Assembly (NCBI GenBank): GCA_004835665.1
Contig: RBKR01000018.1
Coordinates: 1-64,000 of the forward strand
Origin: Phoma sp. XZ068
Lineage: Eukaryota > Ascomycota > Dothideomycetes > Pleosporales > Didymellaceae
DNA length: 64,000 nt
Reading direction: 5' to 3'
Part shown: positions 1 through 8,887 of the stretch, piece by piece
Numbering within the stretch: the stretch's first letter is position 1
Layout of the letters: every line of letters begins with the position of its first letter
Notes under the pieces: model-generated
What the model was told of the DNA's origin: nothing
Database searches by the model: none
What the model saw: the letters and a program-made list of their open reading frames with translations, nothing else
Program-made: the position numbers and the translations under genes

Positions 1-82
1 CCCTAACCCTAACCCTAACCCTAACCCTAACCCTAACCCTAACCCTAACCCTAACCCTAACCCTAACCCTAACCCTAACCCT
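1..82. repeat. Telomere repeat array, C-rich strand
   Basis: Thirteen perfect CCCTAA units run from base 1 to 78 and continue into a partial unit. The C-rich strand at the 5' end of the plus strand means the chromosome end lies to the left. The array is short, as is common where an assembly stops within a telomere. Confidence 0.98.
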
Positions 83-375
83 CTCTCTCACTCTCTCTCT
101 CACTCTCTCTCTCTCCCTCACCCTCACTCTCTCTCTCACCCTCACTCTCTCCCTCACCCTCACTCTCACTCTCTCTCTCACTCTCTCCCTCACCCTCACT
201 CTCACTCTCTCTCTCACCCTCACTCTCACTCTCACTCTCACTCTCTCTCTCACTCTCTCTCTCACCCTCACTCTCACTCTCTCTCTCACTCTCTCTCTCA
301 CCCTCACTCTCACTCTCACTCTCTCCCTCACCCTCACTCTCACTCTCTCTCTCTCTCTCTCTCTCCCTCACCCTC
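79..375. repeat. CTCTCAC/CCTCACT microsatellite next to the telomere
   Basis: Degenerate repeats of CTCTCTCTCACT and CCCTCACTCT alternate with no G on the plus strand for almost 300 bases. It follows the last telomere unit without a gap. A minus-strand open frame of Arg-Glu-Ser-Glu repeats here is a by-product of the repeat and not a gene. Confidence 0.95.
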
Positions 376-483
376 GGACGGGCTCCCCACCCACATCCCC
401 TACTTGTAACTAACTAATAACTGCTCTCTTTAAACACCCTACGGGCCTACTGCCTACTCTTTCTTTTCTTTTCTACCTTTTTT

Positions 484-620
484 ACTTGTTTACACCTCCT
501 CATTTGTTTACACCTCCTCACTTGTTTACACCTCCTCACTTGTTTACACCTCCTCACTTGTTTACACCTCCTCACTGTTTACACCTCCTCACTTGTTTAC
601 ACCTCCTCACTTGTTTACAC
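484..620. repeat. 18-bp tandem repeat, about 8 copies
   Basis: The unit TTGTTTACACCTCCTCAC repeats head to tail about eight times, with one copy shortened by two bases and the last diverging. Neighbouring spacer lacks it. It looks like a subtelomeric minisatellite. Confidence 0.92.
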
Positions 621-1599
621 CTTTTCTTTGTATCTATACTCGCCTCTGCTTGTATTTCTTTCCGTGTTTTTTACCCCTACTTAAACTTATTTGTACTTCT
701 TTTTATTCTGTCTTTTATCTACTTTATTACTTCTTTCCTCCTTTCTTCTTATCTCTTTTTCCTTATAACTATAAAACCCTAACCCCGCTCTTCTTTTCCT
801 ACTACTTTTTGACAATACTTTGCACTTTCTTTCTTTTGTATCTCTAAATCTATTCTAATCTGAATCTCTTTTCTACTTATTCTACTTATTCTTCTTTTCT
901 TTCTTACTCTTACTATTGTCTCTACCCTCACCCTTTTCTTAACTAACCTTTTTTCTTTCTCTTTTACCTCTGTCCTAATTCTCCCTCTATCTTTTTCATT
1001 TCAATCTTTCCTCTCTTTTCTTTACTACTTTCTTTATCTTCTTTCTTTCACCTCCTTTAAAACACTCTCTTCTATCCTCTTTTGCTACTTTAACCCCTGC
1101 TTATTCTTGTCAACTTTCTTTTGAAACCATTAATCCCCCTTCTTGCTTTGTTTCTACCTTGCCTTCTCTCTATTAAACACGTTTTGTAACTCTTTAACTT
1201 TTTCATCTTCCCTTGATTTTTTTTTATAACTACTAAACTACTTGTTTCTTCTGTTTGCCTGTGTATTTCTATTTCTTTTCTTATTCCTCTTTACTTCTTT
1301 CCTATAACTTTACCTCTTTTCTTTGTTATTATTTATTTCTCAACACTTACTTGCTAACTCTTCTTTGAAACTCTCTTTATCTTTGAAAAAAATCTTTCAA
1401 ATCCTTTCTACTGTGTTCTCTAATCCTTTTTTCTTCTCTTTACTGATTTCTCTAAACTACTAAACTGCTTATTTTTTCTTTTTACCTTTAACGTTTCTTT
1501 TCAATTTTACGCCCTCTTACCCACCCGCTTTCTTTGATCTTTTAACTTCAACTCTCTTCTTTACTCCCTTTCCTCTGCTTATCTTTTCTCTCTTCTCGA

Positions 1600-1712
1600 A
1601 CTTTCCTTGAACTTGACTTTTCTTGAACTTCTTGAACTTCTTGAACTTTTGAACTTTTCAACTTTTGAACTGCTGAACTTTTGAGCTGCTGAACTTTTGA
1701 ACTTTCCTTGAA
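1600..1712. repeat. CTTGAACTT / CTTTTGAACTT short-period repeat
   Basis: More than ten copies of TTGAACTT and variants (TTTTGAACTT, TGCTGAACTT) follow one another with 8-14 base spacing. This marks the edge between the pyrimidine-biased spacer and the more GC-rich mosaic. Confidence 0.85.
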
Positions 1713-1720
1713 TTCAACGG

Positions 1721-4000
1721 TTTGCGCTTGCGGACTGCCGAAACGGATAACGGCTAACGGGATCCGGGTTTCGGCCTCCGCGTTTGCTTCTGTCCTGTTG
1801 TCTACTTTCCCCAAATACGGATAACCCTAACCCTGACTTGCGTCCGGCCCTGAACCCAACTTCACGCTGTAAACACCTTGCCGGCTCTCCGCTCACCCTC
1901 TACCTTCTACTTCTCTTCTTGCCCTCCCTGACGCCTTGATGATGTGATCCCTGCTGTCTGCTACTGACCGCAAACCTCCTCGGCTTGCGGGGCCTTGTAA
2001 CTGCGTCCTACCCTCTACCTGCGTCCTACCCTCAGCTACCGGTTGCCGCTCTTTTCTTCTTTACTTCGCTCTTTCCTACCCTTGCTGCGCTCTTGAACCG
2101 CTCTACGTTACGCTCTTTGCGCCTCCGGGGCCTTTCTACGGGCTCCTGCCACTCGGACGGGTATCTGCTGCACCCTCTTTTACATGTCACTATCGCACGG
2201 GTTACGGGGGCCTCTTCACGGGTTGCGGACCTCTCGGTAATACCTCACCACGACTTCGTCGCCTGCCTCTTCTCTTTTCTCAACCGCGGCGCTTCTTGTG
2301 CCTCCCCACGGGCCTTCCGCCCACCCCTTCTACTTCACCGCTGCGCTCGGCTTCTCTGTGACACCTGACGGGCCCATCGCCCGCCCTCTTCTGCCTTCTC
2401 CTCAACGACTCTCTTCTCCCTTCTTGCCTCCCTCACCCTCGGCTCGTGATACCTTATCACGGCCCCACCCACCTCCCCTCTTTCTCCTTCATCCTCTACC
2501 GCCCCGCCCGCCTGCTTTGTGACACCTGACGGGCCCACCGCCCACCCCTACATTCTTACATCTTCACACTCGCTAACGGGTCTTCGCCCTGCTCTTCTGT
2601 CTTGAACGGGGCCCACCGCAATCCCCTTTCTCTCTAACCCTTCTCCTCGCACTCCTTAACACTTCTTAGCCCTCTAATCACCTACGGGTCTTCGCCTTGT
2701 TTTTCTGCCCTGACGGGGCCCACCGCCAACCCCTCTTCGTCCCTCTGATACCTCTCTACGGGCCTACCGCCCGCCCTTTTGTCTCTACCCCCTCTGATAC
2801 CTTGCCACGGGCCCACCGCCCACCCCCCCTTCTCTCTCTTACCCTCGCATTACCGGTCTCTTCACCGGTTCGGGGGCATCTTCGCGGGTTGCGGCTGTTT
2901 CCTGCCTGTTGCCTGTCTTTCTACGCGTTCGGGGGCACCTCCACGGGCTACGGGTCTCTCTACGGGCCTCTGTTCCTTTGTCGGCTTGCCCCAAATACCG
3001 GTAACCCTAACCCTAACCTGCATCCGCTCCTCCAACCAACTCTGCACCTGCCTCTTCGCTCTCGTGTGACACCTGGCGGGCCCACTGTCCACCCTTCTCT
3101 CACGCACTACGGCATCTACGGGCTTGGGAATGCCTTTCTGGCTGCGGCACCACAATCGGGTTTGCCAAACTTCCCCTAGCTTCTGTTCTATCTTGTGACA
3201 ATCCTCTCTAAACGCCCAAAACACCTTTTTACATGTTGTCCCCATCCCGATCCATCTGCCTAAACCCCCTGGTGACCTTTTCAAATGCCTCCTCTCCGCA
3301 TCTTACTTTTCCCAAATTTTCGCTGTCTTGATCCTGCGCTTTCTTTTCAATACAAACGGGTGCTTTGGGTTGGGGACTCACTTGGTTTCGGGTGCTCTGC
3401 CTGGATTGTGGGCTCTTCTTGGGTTGCGCGCTCTTTCTTGGCTGTTGGTTTTTCTTAAATAATCGGCTCTTACTAATTTGGCGTCACTGATGTGGACTCA
3501 CTTGGTTGGGCGGGGGACCACTTTCGGGCCACTTGGGCTGGTGGGACTACTTTCGGACCACTTGGGGTGGCGCGCTACTTGGGGAACCACGTGGGGAACT
3601 ACTTGGGGAACCACTTGGGGAACCACTCGGGTTGGTGGGCACCTCTTGCTGGCTGCTGTGTTCTTTTACAATGCTGTATGCTGTTGCCCGCTTGACCAAA
3701 CCACGTATAACCCTATCTCAATCTTGACTTGCGTCCTGGCCTGACTGCAAGCTCTAACACCTCCTCTTGTCTCTACTGCCCTCTCTGCTCACACTCTCTG
3801 CGCTCGTATGCGCGTTGTCTGCGCTCCCTACACACTCAGCTTCTTTGTCTGTCTTGTTGATAATCTGCGTGCCGTAAACACCGGTAACCCCACCCTGACT
3901 TGCGTCCGGGCCCAACCGAAACTCCACTACCCCAACTTGCGTCCCGGCCCGAACCAAACTCTGCTGCACAGCGAATCGCGAACGGAAAATCTTTCATTTG
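1721..4000. repeat. Subtelomeric mosaic with interstitial telomere motifs
   Basis: GC-rich non-coding sequence is built from degenerate modules. One module joins CCAAATACC, a telomere-like stretch and TGACTTGCGTCC; copies sit at about 1811-1850, 2990-3040, 3696-3740 and 3871-3945, with the telomere motif decaying from TAACCCTAACCCT to GTAACCCCACCC. A second module, close to CACCTGACGGGCCCACCGCC, recurs at about 2361, 2522, 2605, 2707, 2756, 2805 and 3068. No supported gene lies here. Confidence 0.8.
3577..3632. repeat. 12-bp tandem repeat ACTTGGGGAACC
   Basis: Four consecutive 12-base units (ACTTGGGGAACC, ACGTGGGGAACT, then two more ACTTGGGGAACC) followed by a partial one. Looser copies of CACTTGG and GGACCACTT precede it from about 3490, so this is the tight core of a wider G-rich repeat. 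Confidence 0.85.
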
Positions 4001-4012
4001 CTACTACTGCGC

Positions 4013-7000
4013 CTACTCAGCCAACAGCCGTGTAATCCAACAAAACTCCTTTACCAAGTTGTTGCTCTCCACGTTGTCCAGCGGCTGCTTCTTCCCTAAA
4101 TATTCGATTAACATCCTACCCGGTCCTGCATCGTCCACCCCAAACTCCGCTAATCGGGCCTGCCATCGGGCGTTTGCCTCCGTGTAACCGAATACTATGC
4201 CTGTTAATCCTGCGCTCAACACCCCGCTGTATTGACAAGTCCCTCCCCCTACCCTTCGATACTTCCCTTTCTCGTTCGGCTCCCAGCTGTTGCAAATTTC
4301 CTGCGGTACGCCACCACACGGGAAGCAACCTGAAAACATGTGGAACCGAACCTGGTCGTCTATCTTCTGTACCATCTCCTTCGCTGTTTTGCTTTCTGCC
4401 CTCCAACACTGCCGTATGTCGTGTCCGCTCTGTGGATCGCCTGCTCCCTCGCAAATCCCGCAGCGATTCGCCCACCACGCCAACTGCCTGCGCACCCACT
4501 CTACGTCGGCAAACTCCTGCTGTCGATGCTCAGTCAACGTCTGCCACGGCCCCCGGCGCGCCTGCTCCTGCTGTTGAAACACCCGCCGCATCTCTTCCCG
4601 CTCCGCTTCGACGACGTCCATTTCTTCTCCATCGTTACTGTTGTCGTCTGTCTCGCTCTCTTCTTCTGTTTCTTCTTCAACCACCTCCTCCAACTGCCCA
4701 TCTATCCCTCGGCACACGTCGCACATCTCCTCGTTGTCCTCCTCTCTACACCCTGCTCGATCCTTCCTCCCATCCAAATACCCGTCCAACACCTCCCTCC
4801 TGCAGCTAGCCGCCCCGCTCTCACCACCTTCAACATACTCCCTCACCAACTGCCGCTCGGCTTCTGTCTCGTTGTCTTCGGTGCGTTGTTTCCCATCCTG
4901 AACGATCAAAACCGCCTCGCTTCGCAACCCGTCCCGGCCTGCCCTGCCGCTCTCCTGTGCGTAATCCAACATGGTGAACGGCCAATCGATGTGAATGATG
5001 CACCGTACATCCGGTATGTCCACGCCCATTCCCAACGCGCTCGTTGCCACGATCACGCGCTGCTTGCCTGCCATGAAGTCCGCTAACATGCTCGCCTTGC
5101 CCACGGCATCCGCGTGATACGCGTGACAATCTAATTGCTCTGCCAACGCCTTCACCTTCGGCTTCGAATTGCCGTACACGATGAGCTTGCCTGTCCTGTA
5201 CTTCCGCATTTTCTGCCACACTGTCTTGATGACCATCGACTCGACGTCCTTCTTCTTCACGGACCGGCTGATCTTGATGGTCTGATACGCCACGTTCGTC
5301 CTTGTGGTCGGTTGTCTGAACATCTTGACCTGCCCTCGCTGGTAATGCATCCGTCGATACAGCTCGTCTTCTTCGGTCGGCGGCAACGTTGCTGTCAACA
5401 GCACCATCTGCGTCTCGGCTGCTGCCAGCCTGCCGAGCTGTTGCATCTGCTTGCGGAATGTGTATCGACGGTTCAACACAATGTGACACTCGTCGATCAC
5501 GATACGGTCCAGCTGCCGCGTCGCTCGCAGCCGGTTCAAAAATGTCGCGAACGCTTCTCCCACGGCCGACTCGGGCGTTACGAACACGATGGCTGCTGCG
5601 TCGGGCGGGCAGCGACTCTCCCACTCGGCGCACGATATCCCCAGCTCCTTGCACCGCCGCATCATGTCTCCACGCAGCGAAACCAACGGCACGACGACGA
5701 CCGTCGTTCCACCTTGCTCTGCCCACCCCGGCAACATAAACAACATGCTCTTGCCTGCGCCAGTCGGCATCACGGCCACGACGGGGCTCTCGCCGGCAAT
5801 GATCGCCTCGATGGCCTCCTTCTGCACGCCTCTGAACTTTGCTTTCTTGCCCTTCATTCGCTGGAGTTGCGCTGCCGGGTCCATCTTCCTCAGCCGCTCC
5901 AGCCTCTCTATCCTTGCCTCGTCCGCCTCGCTCTCGAACGGCGCCTTCTTCCGCTTCTTGACGTCTGCCACTGCGTCTACGGCGGACTGGAAACCCAAAA
6001 ACCGGTGCCAATCGGTGCTCGAGTTGCGGAACAACTGCCGCCTGTCTGCTGTGACGCCTGCCATCTCCATGATCCCGCGCGCGTATACCATGCCGGCTAC
6101 GTGCGCGCTGTGGCCGGCCTGCTCGTCCTGGATGGTGGCGAGCATATTCTCCTCGTTCCACTCCTCGTTCTCCTCTGCCTCCTCTGCTCGAAATGCCGAC
6201 GATGGCCGCAAAAACCTCCGGCTGATGCCGATGGCAATCTCACGGTATGCTGCAATCGTCAACTCTTGCTTTAAACCTACTCTGCTTTCACGCTTCAATA
6301 TTTCCCGAAATCGGTCGCTTGTCCACTTCCGTCCGCTGGGGTCGGCTGGCCACATGTGCGATGATATCGCCTCCTTCTCCCACACCATCGCCTCCAACCG
6401 CTGCTGGAACGGCAACACCAACCACATGTAATACACCACCAGCTCGCCCACCTCGCGCGGCAAGTACCGGTGGATGATCTTGACATCGCCGCTCACGGCA
6501 TACCCTTTGTGATACCGCGTAACGAACGCGACCATGCCGTCCTCGATGAAAATGTTTCGGTGGCCCCCCTTGATGGTGTTGCTGTGTCGAACGCTGCCCA
6601 GCTCTGGCCACCTTGCGGGTTGCCCTTCTGCCATGTGCACCAACGCGGCCAGCTTCTCTCGAAACGCAATCACTCGATCCATGTACCGCTCCACCTCTTT
6701 CCGGTCGATGCCTGAACGGCTTCCTGGCTTGATGAACCTTTCCCTGACGTTGGCGTCCTGCCCCGCGCGCTCAAACAACCACTTCTCCCCATCTACGGGC
6801 ATGCGCGTGCGGTGGTCTTTCAAAAAGTTCCACCCTGGCCGCTCATCGGTCGGGTTGTCGCGCAGCTGCTCCCACGGGATCTGGGGCACTTGGCCTGCTG
6901 TCTGCTTGCCGCAAAACAGCAACTCCTCCACCAGTAGCCGCTTAGCCTCCGCCTGCATACCGTGCACCATCCCGCGGAACTGGGCCATGGTGAAGTGCAA

Positions 7001-8674
7001 GTTCTTGTACAGCAGCTCATCCTTCCCCATCCACTCGACGTGGCCACGCGACGTGGTGTTGTAGTGCACCTTCAGCCCGTACGTGCGTAAGTCGAGCATC
7101 CACTGCATCGGGCTGTGGCTGCCTCGCACCATGAAGCTGTCCATCATCTGCTGCACAAACTCCAAGCAGCCTTTTGGTCGACGCGGGCTGGGGGGACTGC
7201 TGCCGCTGTCGCTCCCCCCGTACGCGCTGTCGTCGTCGAACACCTCCTCTTCAAACGGCTCGGACAGCTCCAGTGCGTGCTGCACGACCATGAAACGGGT
7301 GATTTTGATCACGGACGACAAGATCGGCGGGTACAGCTCGGGGCCCTTCCAACCGTCCTCCTTGACGCCAAGCACAGCCAACGCGCACACCAGCGCGCAG
7401 TCGTACTCCTTGCGGCGGATGGTCTGTTTGAGCAGCGCCATGCAAAAGTCCAAGCACGCTTTTTCGACCGGCCCCAGCTTCGCGTGCTCGGGCTCATTGT
7501 CGCGTTCGGACGGGTCCTGCTCGTCGTCCAGCTCATCGATCATCATCTCGTCCTCCTCGTCCTCCCCGTCCTCGTTCTGGTCCTCGTCGGCTACCCCCAT
7601 CTCTACCCCACCTACGTCTCTCTCTGCCTGCTCGATCAATGCCTCCCACGCCTCGCGCTGCTGCTGTGTGAAGCGGTACTTGGGGCTCTTCCAACGGTGC
7701 TCCCTCTGCGTCCGTGCAAAAAACATCAGTATCTGCTTCCACGGGCGTGATCGCTCTTTGATCGACTTGTCGTCCATGTACGCCTGCAGCGGCGTGTACC
7801 TGGTCTGATGCTTCTCTGTCCGGATCGCCTCCATACGCACGAATATGCCCGTCCGTTCGATGACCGACGCCTGGCTCACGCGGGCCAGTCCGTCCATGGC
7901 GTTCCAAATTGCAGCCTCGACGGGTTCCTCGTCCTTCTCCGGGTCTATGTTGGGCTCCTCAATGCTCGCCAGCAATTCGGGACGATCCAGTTTGTTCAAG
8001 TACGGCAGCCACCCAGTCCGCTCCAGCCATGGGGCCGCCTCGTCCTTCTCCCCGTCTTCGATCGTTGTCTTCGCCCGGTCCTCGACGTTGGCCCACGTCT
8101 TGGCCATCTCCTCGCCCACGCGCGCCCACGCCGCCTCGCCCTCTGTGGGGACGGGTTGCGGACCGCTGTCTGGGTTGTGACGCACCTCGAAGTACTGTGA
8201 TCCGTGCCGGCTGCCGAAAAGTCGCTGGCAGTGTACGCGCTTGCAGCCGTCTTCCATCTGGGCTTGCAACGCCCCTGCCCGAGTTCGGCTGGGGCGTCCT
8301 TGCCTTTTTCCCAGCGACCAGCCGTTGTGGTCTTTGCGCCAGTGCTTTTTGATCGAGTCGATGGTTCTTGCAATGTGCCGGCATTTTTCGGGCTCAAGTT
8401 GGCACAGCAAGCCGTCGTCGTATACTGGCAGCTGGGGGATGGGCTGCACGTTGTTGTCTGGTACCGTCCACTCGCTGGGGTACTGTAGCAAGCCCGCCCA
8501 CTGACGGACGGCATCCCCTACAGCTCTAACGTTTTTTGGCGGCCTCTTGTGTTGCTTCTGCAAGTGGCTCTCGATCTGGTCCGGCCATACTGCGTACCGG
8601 CACTCCTTGCACACTGCTACCTGGTACTCAGCCAAGTGCTCAAAGTACTGATGCTCAACGGTGGCTTCTGACAT
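4013..8674 (-). CDS. Telomere-linked RecQ-type helicase with OrsD-like zinc finger
   Basis: Single open frame of 1,553 residues from the ATG at 8674. The frame stays open upstream to a TTG at 8881, but there is no other ATG and the zinc finger begins just after the chosen start. Residues 22-42 carry C-x2-C-x11-H-x4-H (KECRYAVW...HLQKQH), like the DUF3505/OrsD finger, and a second Cys/His cluster follows near 83-110. Superfamily 2 helicase motifs occupy roughly 960-1250: Walker A PTGAGKS, DECH box, TATLPP, and motif VI QESGRAGRDG. A Cys-rich tail (CGIC, CFPCGG) follows. Distance from the telomere (4 kb), transcription toward the chromosome end and this architecture match fungal telomere-linked helicases, thought to act in subtelomere recombination or telomere maintenance. 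It appears intact and unmutated by RIP. Confidence 0.93.
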   Translation of the reverse strand: MSEATVEHQYFEHLAEYQVAVCKECRYAVWPDQIESHLQKQHKRPPKNVRAVGDAVRQWAGLLQYPSEWTVPDNNVQPIPQLPVYDDGLLCQLEPEKCRHIARTIDSIKKHWRKDHNGWSLGKRQGRPSRTRAGALQAQMEDGCKRVHCQRLFGSRHGSQYFEVRHNPDSGPQPVPTEGEAAWARVGEEMAKTWANVEDRAKTTIEDGEKDEAAPWLERTGWLPYLNKLDRPELLASIEEPNIDPEKDEEPVEAAIWNAMDGLARVSQASVIERTGIFVRMEAIRTEKHQTRYTPLQAYMDDKSIKERSRPWKQILMFFARTQREHRWKSPKYRFTQQQREAWEALIEQAERDVGGVEMGVADEDQNEDGEDEEDEMMIDELDDEQDPSERDNEPEHAKLGPVEKACLDFCMALLKQTIRRKEYDCALVCALAVLGVKEDGWKGPELYPPILSSVIKITRFMVVQHALELSEPFEEEVFDDDSAYGGSDSGSSPPSPRRPKGCLEFVQQMMDSFMVRGSHSPMQWMLDLRTYGLKVHYNTTSRGHVEWMGKDELLYKNLHFTMAQFRGMVHGMQAEAKRLLVEELLFCGKQTAGQVPQIPWEQLRDNPTDERPGWNFLKDHRTRMPVDGEKWLFERAGQDANVRERFIKPGSRSGIDRKEVERYMDRVIAFREKLAALVHMAEGQPARWPELGSVRHSNTIKGGHRNIFIEDGMVAFVTRYHKGYAVSGDVKIIHRYLPREVGELVVYYMWLVLPFQQRLEAMVWEKEAISSHMWPADPSGRKWTSDRFREILKRESRVGLKQELTIAAYREIAIGISRRFLRPSSAFRAEEAEENEEWNEENMLATIQDEQAGHSAHVAGMVYARGIMEMAGVTADRRQLFRNSSTDWHRFLGFQSAVDAVADVKKRKKAPFESEADEARIERLERLRKMDPAAQLQRMKGKKAKFRGVQKEAIEAIIAGESPVVAVMPTGAGKSMLFMLPGWAEQGGTTVVVVPLVSLRGDMMRRCKELGISCAEWESRCPPDAAAIVFVTPESAVGEAFATFLNRLRATRQLDRIVIDECHIVLNRRYTFRKQMQQLGRLAAAETQMVLLTATLPPTEEDELYRRMHYQRGQVKMFRQPTTRTNVAYQTIKISRSVKKKDVESMVIKTVWQKMRKYRTGKLIVYGNSKPKVKALAEQLDCHAYHADAVGKASMLADFMAGKQRVIVATSALGMGVDIPDVRCIIHIDWPFTMLDYAQESGRAGRDGLRSEAVLIVQDGKQRTEDNETEAERQLVREYVEGGESGAASCRREVLDGYLDGRKDRAGCREEDNEEMCDVCRGIDGQLEEVVEEETEEESETDDNSNDGEEMDVVEAEREEMRRVFQQQEQARRGPWQTLTEHRQQEFADVEWVRRQLAWWANRCGICEGAGDPQSGHDIRQCWRAESKTAKEMVQKIDDQVRFHMFSGCFPCGGVPQEICNSWEPNEKGKYRRVGGGTCQYSGVLSAGLTGIVFGYTEANARWQARLAEFGVDDAGPGRMLIEYLGKKQPLDNVESNNLVKEFCWITRLLAE

Positions 8675-8887
8675 GTTAGCGGTCCTCTGCGAGCCTCTGT
8701 GTGTGTTTTTTTTCCTTGAGGCGACTGCTCTTATCTCTGAATTATGTTGAGTTTCGCACCCCAGCTTGTGCGCCCGCTCATGTTGTACGGGCTGATCTCC
8801 GTTCGGTCCGTTACCCTGGTCAGGGGCTGAACCCAACGAACATCCTTCTTCTTCCGCCGTATCTCCTACATCAACAAACAAACAGTT
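8675..8887. promoter_or_regulatory. Divergent promoter region between helicase and partner gene
   Basis: 213 bp separate the two start codons. It holds a T-run near 8707-8714 and the CAACAAACAAACAG context directly before the plus-strand ATG, a good fungal start context. Both genes must draw their core promoters from this interval, so they are probably co-regulated. Confidence 0.6.

Larger units (their letters stand above)
376..1720. other. Pyrimidine-biased subtelomeric spacer without genes
   Basis: The plus strand is overwhelmingly C and T for about 1.3 kb, with long runs of CTTTCTT-like sequence and very little G. A telomere-like AAACCCTAACCCC occurs near 776-787. No convincing gene is visible. 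Short open frames here come from the low-complexity composition. Confidence 0.85.

Noticed and set aside
75..371. Minus-strand open frame of Arg-Glu-Ser-Glu repeats
   Set aside because: It is the translation of the CT/CA microsatellite next to the telomere; no start context or non-repetitive part.
484..620. CRISPR-like array
   Set aside because: Units are contiguous 18-bp repeats without unique spacers, in a eukaryotic subtelomere.
5135..6431. Long plus-strand frames (up to 379 codons) opposite the helicase gene
   Set aside because: They are antisense to conserved helicase motifs and have no domain; GC-rich coding DNA often leaves such open antisense frames.
8675..8881. 69-residue N-terminal extension of the helicase
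   Set aside because: It would need a TTG start, has no conserved content and would leave only 6 bp before the divergent gene.
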